A stretch of DNA of 64,000 bases from Diplosphaera chodatii (GCA_032358165.1 JAALGY010000042.1:682001-746000), one strand, 5' to 3'. Shown: positions 48,144 to 60,451, numbered from the stretch's first letter. Translations and numbers: made by a program. The notes: generated by a model not told the origin, from the sequence alone.

Positions 48144-50372
48144 CGTTGTCGTGGTTACGTCGAAGGGGGCCGCAGCTGCCAGAGGCGATCCTGCAAAGGC
48201 TGTTTCGCAAGCGACAGGTGCTCACTGCCTCACTTGCATCGGCTGGCGCGATTGGCATGCTGCACTTGGCCGGTCAAGAGTGGCCAAGCCGAGGTCCGAC
48301 CACGTCCAGGTGAGTGTCATCCCAGCGGCAGACAGTGGTGCAGCCCAGCGCATCGGCAAGGATGCGGTGCTGGAGCGGGGCGCACAGCTGCTCATCCCCA
48401 GATCCGCTGGTGCGGCGCCAGCAGCGCCAAGCAGCAGCACAGGTGGCACCCCTGCGACCGCCCAGCAAACGGGTGGCCCCACAAGACGCGCTGTCAGCAA
48501 GTGCCGGGCCACAAACCATTCCGTGACGGACAGTTGGCACCGTCACCCCATCTCGAGGTCGACTACGAAGCTGCGCAGGCGGCGCGCGGCATGCCGCGGC
48601 GCTGGCGGCGTGCGGGGAGGAGCTGCGGCGCCGGGTGCTGCACATCGACCCGGAGCTGCTGGTGCTGGACAAGCCTGCCGGGCTGCCGGTGCAGGGCGGC
48701 CCAGGTAGGGTGCACCCCAGCTGGTGTGCAACGCGAATGAGAAGACGAGGACCACCTGGCGCGCCCCATGCATGGCTGGCTGTGCAGTCTGACTCCGTCC
48801 GTCTCCGAGAGCACAGGCCTTCTGGTCAGTGCGAGCCGACTCTGATGATGGTGGCCGCTGGTACAGGCGCGCGGGTGAGCCTGGACAAGGCGATGGCCAG
48901 GGCGCTGCGCTTCGGGTACCCTGAGGCTCCCAGGTCAGGCGTCACACAGCAACAACCGAGTGCTGCTCATGCACCCAAGCTGCTGCATAAGCAGGTTGCT
49001 GCTCAGGCGTCGTCACACCCCAGAACGAATATGATTGGCCATTTACGCATTTCAGGTGCTCGAGCGGCGAGTGGGAGTGTTGCCTGCGAGTGCTGCCTGC
49101 CTAAACCTTCATTCACCAGCGCTGCACTTCTGTTCTGCAGGCTGGTGCACAGGCTGGATCGGGAGACCAGCGGCGCGCTGGTGGTGGCGCGCACCGCAGC
49201 CGCAGCCGCCTGGCTGTCAGCGGCGTTCAGCCGCCGTGCGGCGGCGGCACACAGCAGCAACCGCGTTGGCGGCGGCGACACTGCCAGCGCCAGTGGCAAC
49301 AGACGGCGGAGCCCGGCGCGCCGAGCTGAGGCAGCTTCGCAGCCGTCGGTGCAGCGCGTGTACTGGGCAGTCGTGGAGTGCGGCGCCGGCTCGGCTGTGC
49401 TGCCGGCCGGCGTCATCGAGGAGCCCCTTGAGGTGCCGTCACACGCCCGGCTGCTGCTCTGACGTGTGACGTTGCGCAGCAGGCTCTGCGGCTGAGACAC
49501 GCAGCTACGTTAACAACATCTCATGCCGGCTCACGTGCCGCAGGCCCCGCGCCAGCAGTGAATGCCGTGATGTATGCCAATGCGCTGCGGTCTTGCTGGA
49601 GCACAGTGCGCCCGCAGGTTCGGCGGGCCGATGGGCGGGTGGACGTGCAGCCCGCCAAGACGCGCTACCGCCGCCTCGCACGGGGGAGCGGCTTCGCGTG
49701 GCTGGAGCTGACGCCCTCCACAGGTGCGGCATGCTTGAAGCCAAAACTGCAGTCCCAGTGCTTCAGCATGGGGGCTCCGAGGCACTGCTGGAGCCGGAGC
49801 CGGGTGTGCAGCCGCACACTGCTGCGCTGCGCATGCAAGGGGCGCCCGCTGCATGCCCGCGTCGTCAGCTGGGTGTGGGCTGACGGGCAGCGCTGCGTGG
49901 CGTGCAGGGCGGAAGCACCAGCTGCGGCTGCACAGCGCGCGGCACCTGGGCGCGCCCATCGTGGGCGACGACCGTCATGGCACCACCCGCACCCCCGCCC
50001 AGCGCGGTGAGAGGGACGCCGCCGCCGCTCGCAGAGTCCCTCCACATTGCAGCGCATGCTGTTGCGGCTGCCGACCCTGGAGCTCGTCGGCTCGGTGCAC
50101 GCTTTGCACTGCGCATCCGTACGGCAAGCTGTGTGAGCAGGTTGCACGTTGGCCATGTGGGCAGGACGCGTCTCCTGGTCAGCGCAGGCCTGCAGGGGCT
50201 TCTGGGATTCGAGGCGGCCGCTGCCGTCAGCGGCCGCATGCAGCTGCACGCACGCAGCATCGCCATCGCCCGCAGCACTGGGCCGGTGGTCAGGGCGGTG
50301 GCGCCGGTGCCGCAGCACATGGCGGCCCTGCTGACTGCCCTGGGCTGGCACGCAGCAGATGGAGACGCCTGA
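48144..50372 (+). CDS. RluA-type RNA pseudouridine synthase (5' end unresolved)
   Basis: Exons: 48144-48217, 48310-(about 48399 or 48440), 48579-48704, 48867-48933, 49141-49432, 49618-49723, 49908-50006 and 50188-50372. An S4-like start SWLRRRGPQLPEAILQRLFR is followed by KDAVLERGAQLLIP. VLHIDPELLVLDKPAGLPVQ matches the family 'LYEDEHLLVVNKPAG'. GARVSLDKAMARALRFG leads to the catalytic motif LVHRLDRETSGALVVAR, whose Asp is the active-site residue. Exon 49908 gives GRKHQLRLHSARHLGAPIVG, the RluA motif III (normally GRTHQIRxH). The last exon ends with MQLHARSIAI ... HMAALLTALGW. An insertion rich in Ala/Arg/Ser (about 49200-49340) separates motifs II and III. The enzyme converts uridine to pseudouridine in rRNA, tRNA or organelle RNA; the target and compartment are unknown. 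The second exon's donor has two phase-compatible options. Confidence 0.88.
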
Positions 50373-50993
50373 AGAGTGTGATTGCCTGTGAACAGGATTG
50401 TCAGCCGTCCTGCTGTTGAGGTTTAGAATCCACGTGCGGGTTGCAGTGACACACTGGTCTGATTGTTCACGTGCGCAATCTCCCATACGATCCACCAACT
50501 AGAGAGTCTGCATGCTGAAAGCTCGGCATGAAGACCATTGCTTCGAAGCACAGACCGAGAGCTGGTCTGGAGACCCTGCAGGCTTGCATGAACGCTACTG
50601 TCAATGCACTAGATTCGGCAGGGGCTGGCCCCACTTAAGAGTGTTTTGATGGTATACTGCACAAGTACAGCATGTACCCGGCATCATTCACGCAGCCACG
50701 ATGTGTTCGGTTTCAATGAGAAGTTGCTCGCATGTGGGCATCTGACCGCGCGAAATATGAATAATGTCTGGATCTAATGGAGAGGAGCCGCCGCATTACA
50801 AATCACTGCCCCTCTGTCTATCAAGTGTGACCGACTGACAGGTGAACTGATCAACTGATCTGAACCGACTGGATCATTGCTCGATGCAGCTTAGCTGGTG
50901 GCTGTTTGCTGAACAGAGGCGGCATTCTGACGGTCCAGATGCCGCAAAAATTTGCAGTGACGTGCCACTGCAGCGGTAGCCATGGCCAGGTCT
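50373..50993. other. convergent intergenic with TGTAA on minus strand
   Basis: 3' flanks of the pseudouridine synthase and LEA-A. TTACA (minus-strand TGTAA) at 50796-50800 may serve LEA-A. Confidence 0.45.
50796..50800 (-). promoter_or_regulatory. possible TGTAA polyadenylation signal of LEA-A
   Basis: TTACA on the plus strand, 194 nt after the LEA-A stop in its direction of transcription. Confidence 0.4.
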
Positions 50994-52147
50994 CTACAGG
51001 TTCCGCTTCACCTCGTTCTTGGCATCCTGCAACAGAAGAAGGCTCATGGTGGTCAGCAGGGTCGACATGGCTCGTCGTGCCGTCGTGCGTCCATTGGTCA
51101 GACGACTCTGAACTGCTACATTTGCGGTAACACCACCACCGGTGCAAGTCGAGGCATAGTTTACGTGCGGTCACCTTAGCGGCGTTCTTGGCGTCATCAG
51201 CGCCACCCTTCACGGCGTCAGCGGCATCATCCACGGCGCCTGCAGCGGAGGTGTTGACTCAGCAACAGCTCACTAACGATGGTAAGCTTTGTAAAAGGAC
51301 ACGATGCTGGAAACCAGTGTGCGCCCAGCTTCAGTTAGGCACAGGGGGTGTCATACGCCCTCACCCTTCGTCTTCCGCTCGGCCTTGTCGGCCTTGCTCT
51401 CTGAGAAGGTGTCCTGGACGGCGTCCTTGGCATCCTCAGCCTGCGGGGATGGACAGGAAAGCACTCCGCTGCTGCAAGGTGTGTACCGCACCAAGGTGAG
51501 TGAACGGCGTCAATCAGCCATTGGCCCATTGCCATCATGACTACCGTGAAACCTGCAAAACACGAGCTGATAGCTGCGCATGTGTAAGCATGTGTAAGAG
51601 ATACAGCTTAGCCGCTGTGATGAGATGCTGACTTGGTGTTGACCCCTGAATCCTCACCTTGCCCTTCACGGCGCTGGCTGCGTCCTTGACTGCGCCCTTC
51701 GTCTGGTTAGCTGCGTCCTTCACCTTGTCGGTGATGTCCTGTGGGCATGAGGCGCTGCACCCTGAGTGACGTACTTGTGCAAGAAGTCCATGCAGATCAG
51801 GTGAGAAGCTGGAGCGAAGCCGCAGGACACCGGCCGATGCAAACGCCGATCACAAGCGTGTTGCAAGGCAACAGCCGTCTCAATGTCTTTGAGATGCATG
51901 TGAGATGTAACGAGCCAGGCGCGCTGGCCGATGCGAGTTTGATGACAGCGTTGACCATCAGACTCTTGACGACTTCAGGGCCGCAACGATCGTGTGACCA
52001 TGTACTCCCTGCAAACACACATTGCATAGTGCAAGGACACACCTCAGCGCGGACGACGACGCGGGCGCGGGGCGCACGGGTGGCTGGCCGTGCAACACGG
52101 AAGTTGGTGGTCGGGCGGCACAGCGACGTCTGCATGGCGAAAGCCAT
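50994..52147 (-). CDS. plastid LEA protein A (hiC6-like, tandem copy 1)
   Basis: Exons: 52147-52043, 51738-51658, 51440-51365, 51239-51175 and 51026-50994 (about 119 residues). Exon 1 is a clear plastid transit peptide (MAFAMQTSLCRPTTNFRVAR ... RVVVRAE). The mature part is small, hydrophilic and built of Lys/Asp/Ala amphipathic repeats: DITDKVKDAANQTKGAVKDA, EDAKDAVQDTFSESKADKAE, DDAADAVKGGADDAKNAAK, ending DAKNEVKRNL. This is group-3 LEA character and the size and layout of the cold-hardening hiC6/hiC12 proteins of Chlorella, which protect plastid enzymes from freezing and occur in tandem. It lies about 0.5 kb downstream of LEA-B in the same orientation. The hiC6 match is from memory of the family, not an alignment. 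Confidence 0.85.
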
Positions 52148-52622
52148 TACGAAGAGTGTGCTGGAGGTAGCTGAAAGTGGCTGAGAGCGATTGAAAGTAG
52201 GAGCTTGCAGGTGAGAGCTTGCGAATGCGGATTGTGAGCTGGATCGCCAGGAAAGCGAGCGTAGGCAGTCCGAGCACGAAGCCGGGAGGAAGCTGACTCA
52301 GAGGCAGGGTTTACCGAGTGGCATTTGGCAGACTGGCACTGGACCATGACATTGGTGAGGGAAGCCAGTGGCTGCAGGCACATTTGGTCGTGAGGCTGGT
52401 GGCCGGAGCGAAGCAACGTCATCAAAGCACTAATTGGATGTGGATCGCCGATCATTGCAACCAGTGATTGCCAACACACATGCTAATGAACGCTGCGCAG
52501 GTCATGCAGCAAAAATCGTTGGCTGAATAGTAGCCAAAGGCATTGTGCTGGCCCCAACTGTGTGAAGATCGCAGTGATGAACAAACCACCCCTCCGCCTG
52601 CAACTGATCAAGCGGCAGCTGC
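52148..52622 (-). promoter_or_regulatory. LEA-A upstream region
   Basis: About 475 nt between the two tandem LEA genes: 3' flank of LEA-B and promoter/5' UTR of LEA-A. No stress element was identified with confidence. Confidence 0.4.
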
Positions 52623-54125
52623 TCACAGGTTCTTCTTCACATCCTGCTTGGCATCCTGCAAGATATACACCAGCAAAGGGTCAGCAGTTGCAGAGAATGT
52701 TTGGGACTAGGCCCAGCAGCATCAGCCAAGCATGGCAGGCCCAAGCATGGCAGTCTGTCGATGCAATGAAGTGGGTGTCAGGGAATTGCTGCGGCAAGCT
52801 CACATCAGCCTTTGATGCGGCCTTGTTAGCGCCACCCTTGATCGAGTCCTTGGCATCCTCAGCGGCGCCTGCACAGGGACAGCAACGTTGTTGGGCGACT
52901 GCTGGGGTGCTGACCAATGCAGCTGAGCACGATGGAGAGCTGCGGTGCCATGTTGCAACTGAAACCTCTCCGCCACTCACGCTTTGCCTTCTTGCCGGCC
53001 TCGTCGGCCTTGTCATCAGCGCCAGAGAATGTGTCCTGTGAAACGGGCAAGCACTTCGGATCCATGCTCAACATACGAAAAGCTGTACGCTTGAACGCAG
53101 TTTGTCCCACGCATTAGAATTGTCCACTCGCATTCACATGCACGAATCTACTGAGTTGCTCACCTTCACGGCATCCTTGGCGTCGCTGGCCTGCAAGTCC
53201 AGACATTGACACGTCAGATGCTGCAGTCAAAAGCTGCTAAAATTGTGGCCTGCACACAAAAATGGTCTGCATTCACCACTGGGGCATGCGCATGTCCGCA
53301 TATACAACTTGGTTACTCAGACGTGCACCGCAGCACATGTGGATGGCGCTCAAGCTGCCACACAGACATGTGCTGCAGGCTGTGTCGCATCACGACCAGG
53401 ACCACCAGCAGCAGCCCGCCTCACCTTGTCCTTCACAGCGCCGGCGGCGTCCTTGATGGCGCCCTCCGTCTGCTTGGCGGCGTCCTTCGCCTTGTCGCCA
53501 ACGTCCTGCATTGCGTCACGTAGCAACTGCATCAGGGTACCAAGCAGCGCAGGCGCAAAGATAAGTGATGGCTCTGCTGCATCGGGATCCAGGAGGTCTG
53601 TCATCGACCAGCCAATGCTGATCATGTTCTACACAGCACGGCGGTGCACGAGGCCGGTGCTGACGCTTCTGACATGGAGTTACATCAGTTCCATGTTGTT
53701 TCTAGATGCACAGAGCTTGGTCTCACGGTGCCACCGGGGCTGCCCTTATGCAGTCTTATCTGCTTCGATCAAGAAGCTGGACAGCGGGACAGCGCCTGCA
53801 TCTCACAGGCTCTGGTGCTGCTGCACAGTCCAGAAGGTAGCGAGTATAGCGGGAAATGGCATTGCCACCAATACCGGGCAGGATCGGTGAACACCTGGTT
53901 TGCATGCACGATGCTTCCAGACAGACCTCTGGTCCGGGAGCAAGTGCGCCCCGAACCCGTGCTCGATGCACTCAACCGCTGATAGTTGTGGAATGGGCAA
54001 GCAAGCGTATCAAACGAGCTCACCGCGCGCACGAGCACGCGGGCGCGGCCGACGCGGGACACCGGGCGGGCTGTGAATGCGGGCGCGACGCGCGGCCGGC
54101 ACTGCATCAGGCTCATGGAGGCCAT
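52623..54125 (-). CDS. plastid LEA protein B (hiC6-like, tandem copy 2)
   Basis: Exons: 54125-54024, 53505-53425, 53190-53164, 53035-52981, 52868-52804 and 52655-52623 (about 120 residues). The transit peptide reads MASMSLMQCRPRVAPAFTAR ... RARVLVRA. Mature repeats: DVGDKAKDAAKQTEGAIKDA, ASDAKDAVK, DTFSGADDKADEAGKKAK, AAEDAKDSIKGGANKAASK, ending DAKQDVKKNL. Three exons have exactly the same length as in LEA-A (81, 65 and 33 nt), and the phases match. LEA-A's 76-nt exon is represented here by two exons (27 and 55 nt) with an extra intron between VK and DTFSG. The two genes are therefore a tandem duplication with one later intron change. Confidence 0.85.
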
Positions 54126-54517
54126 GGCTGCGGCTGTAGTTGCGCTACTTACGAATGTTAGAAGCTGATTCTGAAGTTTGCAGCGGATGAGAGCAAGCGA
54201 GCGCGGAATGCGGATCAGTTTTGGGCGCATGGACTTGTCGACATCACGTCGGACGCTGAGACGCAGCTGCTGAAGTCAACCCGGCTGCTAATCTGATTAC
54301 CATCATTCACCTGCCACTGGATGAGGGTGGATGGGCTTCAACCCTTCAAGGCTGCCTATGCGCACGCGCTGAGCATGAATTTGACGGTACTGTTGTGGTT
54401 CTGGCAGCAAAGAAGCATCTGAAACAGCTACAGCTGTTGCTGCCCCTGCTGTGCGATGCATTGTCTGCCAAGAGACTGCCACTAGCACCATTGGTCTGAG
54501 CATGCAAGGATGCGTCA

Positions 54518-57500
54518 TCAGTAGGAGCGGCCCCACAGCGTCCAGTGCGTCGCGGGCTTGCCGCTGGCGAAGCACTGTGTGCCATCCGGCGGCGCCAGGA
54601 TGCCGTCGTGCGACTCGCTGTAGTCCCCGCTGCCCAGCGGCAGTTTCCGCAGCTCCTTCGCAAAGGGGTGGCACAGCGACTTGGCGCCCATGGCCTCCTC
54701 AGTCTGGCTGCGCTTCTTCACGTCATCCTCCACCGCCTCCTCGTTGCACCTGCACATGCGGATCAGACGCGTTCACACACTGGCAATGCTGGCTTGTTGG
54801 CGACAAACCTGCTTGGCGGATCGACTGCAGCCTGCTGCTTGTGTCCAGTGACCAATAGCTAGTGCGCACGAGCAGCAAGGGCTGTGTGCAGCGCACCAGG
54901 GGGCGAGGACCATGTGGCCGCGGTCCAGGCCCGCCATGAACTCGTCCCATGACATCGCCTTCTCGATGCACGCCTTGAAGTCATCCTCGGCTGTGCCCAA
55001 CATCTCCTCCTGCATCAATTTCCGGAGACCGAGACATGAGGGGGCGGAGGTGCATGCTACCAGCTGAGTGCCTGAGAGTAGCAGCTGTAGTGCTCGAGAG
55101 TACCAGCTGTACGCTTATGTTGTCTTCTAGCTACCAGCAACACACTGTGCTCATGTCTTGACAGCGACTGAGCAGTGATTGCTAGGATGCATCCCGGTCG
55201 CATGTGCAAGCACCCACGTGGATGGTCTTCAGCAGCTGCGGCACGGCGGTGGCGACGTCCGCCCAGGGCACGGGCGTCTTGGCGCCAGTGTCCCGGCGCA
55301 CCAGCACCACACCCTGGCCCGCCAGGTCCTTCGGGCCCAGCTCCATCCGGATGGGCACGCCCTGCGGCACACCAGAGAGGCGCCTGTCGTCCAGCGGCTG
55401 GACAGCACAGGCTCTGAGCACCCCAGGCCTGCAACAACCGCTGGGCCTTTGCTGGTGCGCGCACCTTGAGCTCCCAGAAGTTGTACTTCCAGCCGGGCGT
55501 CTGGTGGTCCCGCGTGTCCGTCTTCACCCGCACCCCCGCCCTCCGCAGCTCAGCCGCCAGCTCCTCCACCTGGCATGTCATTACATGTACAGTCATGGAA
55601 CAGTGAGACAGGCCGCGAGCAGCGTGCCGGTGTCTGCACGAGTGCGATCGTCACGAGCAGAAGAGGGCAGGGTTGCACACATCGGCCGTCTTGCTGCTTG
55701 GTGTGTCTGCACGACCCAGACATACCTTGGAGGTGAGCGCGGCGCGGTCCTCCTGCGACAGCTTGGCGTTCGGGATGGGGATGCCGATCACCTGTGTGGG
55801 CGCCGCCACCGGCGGCATCACCATACCCTGCGGTGCAGATGCGACTGCGAGTGAATGTTGGCCAGGAAGATGGCGTCATGGCCCCTCTCAAACGCATTTG
55901 CGCCGGGTGCATGTGAAGCAGGTCGGTGCTCCATGTTCAATATGACGACGAGAATGTTCAGATGGACAGACAGGGTGGCAACAGCCAACACAGGAGGAAA
56001 CATTTGCCACGAGGGCAGCCCATGCGAGAAGTGCATTTCTGCTCGAGTTGAGAGCGTGCCTTGTCGTCAGCGTGGACCATGATGGCGACGCCGATGCTGC
56101 GGGTGGTGAAGCCCCATGAGTTCTGCCACGCAAAGGCCTTCTGCTTGTCTGTCGTCTCGAACTGGACGCCAAACATCTTGGAAAAGTTCTGCCCCAACAT
56201 GTGGCTGGTACCGCCCTGCGCAGGGAGGTTGCGCATGAGGCTCCTGCCCGTCTGCCATGAGGCACAAACAGCAGTGCCAAGCCGCTCACACGGGACACAC
56301 AGCAAAGTCGCAGGCTGACGCCTTTGCAATGCAACCTGCAGTGCTGCTCGTCACCCTTCATGCAGCAGGCTGGCAGCAGCCCAGGCCGCGGCGGCCAATA
56401 GGCAGACAGAGACTCCCGAGCCATCCGTACAGCGTCTCGATGGTGGCCAGACCATTAAAACCTGGTCAATCACCTGGATGCCGCGGCCTGTGGAGGGGAT
56501 GAACGCTTCCACGGTGGTGGTGAAGTCTGCGCCCGCGAACTTCTCCTTCTCGCTCTTCCTGCCCTGCAGGCATGCACATGCGAGGGTTATTCCAGCTTCA
56601 ACAGATGGCGGCGTGGTTCACGGGGGCGGCTGTCATGTCTGGCTCACTTGCACAGCATACAATCCTGTGGCATGCCGCACCAGCCTGTGCTGCATCAGGG
56701 CAGGTGCCCAGTGCAGTTCTATATTCCACAAGACGTAGCCGCGCTGAAACCAGCACTTGCAGTTCAGGCGTGCGCTGTTCAGACAAACAAACACTCGGAT
56801 CAGAATGAGTTGCGTGGCAGACTGGCTCATCCTAGCACCTGGCACACGGGCACGGCGAGCAGCTCCTGGTAGATGCCGGCGTACAGGTCGAGGATCTGCA
56901 GCACCTCGGTCACAGCCTCCTCCCGTGTCTCGAACGCTGTATGGCCCTCCTGCCAGAGGAACTCCCGGCTCCTGCGACAGAGATCAGCATGCAGCCGGTG
57001 AAGCAGGCCTGTGAGCCAGTTGCAGGAGTGGCCAACCGCTTGGGCACAGCTTGCAGCCCATGCAGGCACAAGGAGGCCTCACAAAAGCCCTGCGTGGCAC
57101 CTGATGAAGGGGGTGGGGTGCTTGAACTCCCAGCGCAGCACCGCGTTCCACTGGTTGAGCCGCAGCGGCAAGTCACGGTGGGAGCGGATCCACTTGGCGT
57201 AGAACGGGTACATGCCCGTCTCGCTGGTGGGCCGGATGGCCAGCGGCTCCTCCAGATCCGACTGCCCGCTCTTTGTGACCCAGGCCACCTGCAGACGGCA
57301 AACAAATCATAAAGTCATGCAAACGGTGGCATGAACCTGGCCCTGGGGCCTGGGCGCGTTTGAGCTTCATGTGCATGCGTGGGATGGTCCAAGCGCTGCC
57401 GTGCAGGGCACATGGGATGAACAGCTTGTGTATTGCATCACGCGCCGTCGTAAGCAACTGTGGACCCCGCACAGCGGCCCACCTCTGCAGCAAAGCCCTC

Positions 57501-59730
57501 CACGTGGGACGCCTCCGTCTCCAGGGCCTTCTTGGTGATGAGCAGCGGGAAGTAGCAGTTCTCGACACCCAGCGCGGCGATGCGCTCATCGAACCAGCTG
57601 TGGATCTTGTCCCAGATCTGATGCGCATATGGCCGCAGAATGTAGCACCCTGAAATGTTGCAGAGGTGCAGAGAATCAACAGGCAGTCACTGGAGAGTCC
57701 TTGACAGCTGGCTGCAGTGCGGTGCATGGTCGGGAGCAGCATTAGATGGACCCCCGCACTTAACAGCTCCTGGCACCAGTTTGCCATCTCACACATGGAT
57801 ACAGGATCCAATTTGCAGGCCTCAGTTGCACACCTGAGATGTCCGAGTAGTCGATCATCTCGGACTTCACAACCAGCTCCGAGTACCAGCGCCCAAAGTC
57901 CTCTGCTTTGCGAATCGTCATGCCATCCTCATTCTCCTTCTTCTTGCCTGCAGGAATGAGCCGTCAGCTCACCGACAGTCTTGGGCGGTGTGGGATGTCG
58001 CTCGAGGGGCGTGGCAAAGCACTCGGGGCGGTGTGCAAATGGCAGCTGTGACGGTATCCCTGACTCACCCTGGCCCTTGGGCGCCGGCTTGGCGCCGCCG
58101 TCCTTGGCGCTGCCACCCTTGCCACCCTTTGCACCCGCTGCCGCCGCCGCACCTCCAGCAGCTGCCGCTGCACCGCCTGCCCAGATGCACGGAGTCGAGG
58201 TGACGTGCCCACGACGCTGAGCATTGCGGCCCAGATGCTGAGCTCTCTGCGCAGCTGGTCACCATATACATAGGATGTGAGGCATATGCGCTCCAGACCT
58301 GCTGCTGCAGCCGCGAGGCGCTCTGCCTTCTTCTTCTCAGCGGCTGCCTTGCCCGCTGCGGCGCGCTCCGTGTTTGCTTGCACCCCTGGCGGCTGCGCTG
58401 CCTAGGCGGACACAGCATGTGCGGCACATGAGGGACTGTTTTGCTTGGCTTGGCAAAGATGAGAATCGCGGCATCGGGTCCACGGCAGCTTCTAAGGACA
58501 TTGCTGACGCTGCGCATGCCCTTATATCGCACCTTGTCGGCGAGCTTGACTGGACCGGCCACATCAGAGAAGCGCGGCTGTGAGGCGACAGTCTGATACC
58601 ACCGCAGCGTGTGCGGAAGCTGTTTCCGCGCCTCCGCATCCAGCACCTGGGGCGCACATGTGCACGGTGACACAGCGTGACGTAACTTGCGCTCAAGACA
58701 AGCATATTACATGGAATGGCTGGCCCCAGTAGTCAAGGTGTGCCCTCAAGCAATCCTGCTGTCTGATCATGGCTCGGGTTGGATGTGCAGGAGTGTGCCG
58801 ACATTCAAGGCTGGATCAGGTACTGCAGCTGACAGCATCCTCTGCACCTGCTCGAACGCTGGCTTCAGGTCAGCCGCCAGCACCAGGTCTGCCAGGCTGA
58901 GCTTCTGGCCCGCGACATATGTGCGGCCGGCCATGTGCGCCTCGAGCGCTGTGGCTGCCTGTGTGAGCCGCTGCCTGGCTGCATCTGCTTCCTGTTGCAC
59001 AACCCAGCAACGCTGATGTTCATCACATTGACCATCATTCGCCTGACTGTCACGGCTGGCCACAGGGATCTGCTGCCAGCCTTAATGATGGCATCTCTTG
59101 CTTGCCAGCACCGCGCCTGGCTGGAGGGTGGCAGATTGCTCTTCATGCTCGGCACTCAGGCAATGCACACTCGGGATCATGTGCAGCTTGCCTTCTCTGA
59201 CCCGGCCTCGTTCCATGCCGCAAGCGCCCTGGCGACGCTGCTGTTGCTGAACTCCAGCCAGCTGTCAATGGCGCCGGCCAGGTTGCGCGCCTCCTCCGAG
59301 AAGGGCGGGCGCGGGTACAGGCTGCTGCCGCCCAGTGATGCGAGGAACCTGTGTGTGCACAGCTCAGCAGCTGGCTGGACCTCACCCAGCTGCTTGAGGC
59401 ATATACACAGCTTAAGCTGGTCCGGAATCAGCTGCTCAATCCGTACGCCCCTGCTTCTCCACCGCAGCAGTGCGCAGGCCATCAACCGTCCGAGCATACG
59501 CTCGAGTTGCTCCTGCAGACAGGCTCGCCTCCTGCAGAAGGTGCTCACCTGAGCGCTGCTGTGCTGCCTGCGGGAATGTCTGCACCTCCGGCCCTCAAGG
59601 TCGGCGCTGCGCCATTGGTCGGCTCAGCCACGCTGAGCTTCACATGCGGTGGCAGGTGCGCCACCACCAGCCGCGCCTTCAGCGCCAGCGCGGCCTCGCT
59701 GGGCGAGCTGCCGACAGTTAACTCCTGCAT
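54518..59730 (-). CDS. prolyl-tRNA synthetase with N-terminal GST-like domain
   Basis: Exons: 59730-59549, 59348-59202, 58991-58824, 58646-58533, 58392-58299, 58176-58069, 57947-57834, 57649-57483, 57288-57101, 56971-56839, 56563-56474, 56215-56060, 55827-55726, 55569-55465, 55361-55218, 55009-54897 and 54749-54518. The catalytic part is eukaryote/archaea-type Pro[73 protein letters not shown] and [55 protein letters not shown], an anticodon domain, and the terminal [13 protein letters not shown]. Exons 1-4 are GST-like: [59 protein letters not shown] Lys/Ala/Gly linker follows. The 59202/58991 junction does not match in phase, so a micro-exon may be missing. The 56060 donor is GC. Of the C-terminal Zn cysteines, one is replaced (QCFASGK). 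Confidence 0.92.
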
Positions 59731-60292
59731 GGGAGGACCACACCTTGAGCGCGGCTGCCAGTGCGGCAGCGGCTGCCTTCGAAGGTGCACATACAGGGCG
59801 GCGTGCATGCAGTTGAGAGGGTGTACCGTGCCTCCACCATCAACATAGGGGATAGTGTGTTCAAGCGTGCCACATGTACAAGGTCCGGCCAGGCTGGCCG
59901 GAGGCCTAGCACATGATCTGACATTGACTCGCACCATGATCGCCTTTGCTGGTGTGCCGCAGAGGTGATTGACTAAATCAGGCTAACAGTAGTCAGTGGA
60001 GGACATCAGCCGCCTCTGGATTGTGCAGCGTGCATAGCAGATGGAACTGCAGTCGATGTAAGGAAAGTAATTGGCGATCGATCCTGGTGTTGCGGAACAG
60101 GCCGTCTGCAGACAGACAGGATTGAACGAGAGCACTTCTCCTCAACAATGCAAATGCAACCCACGCTGTTGCTTGTAGCAAGCCAGAGCTGTGTGTCTTG
60201 CAAGAAGTACCCAGGGACACAAGCCAGATTTACGCATTCCAGCAGTAAACCCTAAATGTCGCCTCCCCTGAATTTGTGATGACGCCAGGCGC
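59731..60292. promoter_or_regulatory. divergent 5' regions of ProRS and GPX genes
   Basis: About 0.56 kb between divergent starts. It includes a plant-type telo-box (AAACCCTAAA, near 60247-60256) close to the GPX gene. No additional gene. Confidence 0.5.
60247..60256 (+). promoter_or_regulatory. telo-box AAACCCTAAA
   Basis: Contains AAACCCTA, the plant telo-box (interstitial telomere motif) known in promoters of translation and growth genes. It sits 37 nt before ATG 60293 and about 200 nt before ATG 60452. It is a single copy, so it is not a telomere remnant. Confidence 0.45.
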
Positions 60293-60451
60293 ATGACGCA
60301 AAGCACCCAGGAGGTGCAGCATCTGATAAGACAGATTCACAACGCCTCATTCATATGTTTGCGTACGTTCTGCCAACTGCGGCCTGACACGGGATTGAAG
60401 GGTGCATTTTACTGCATCGGGCCATTTGCCGAGACCACCGAAGCAGTCAAG

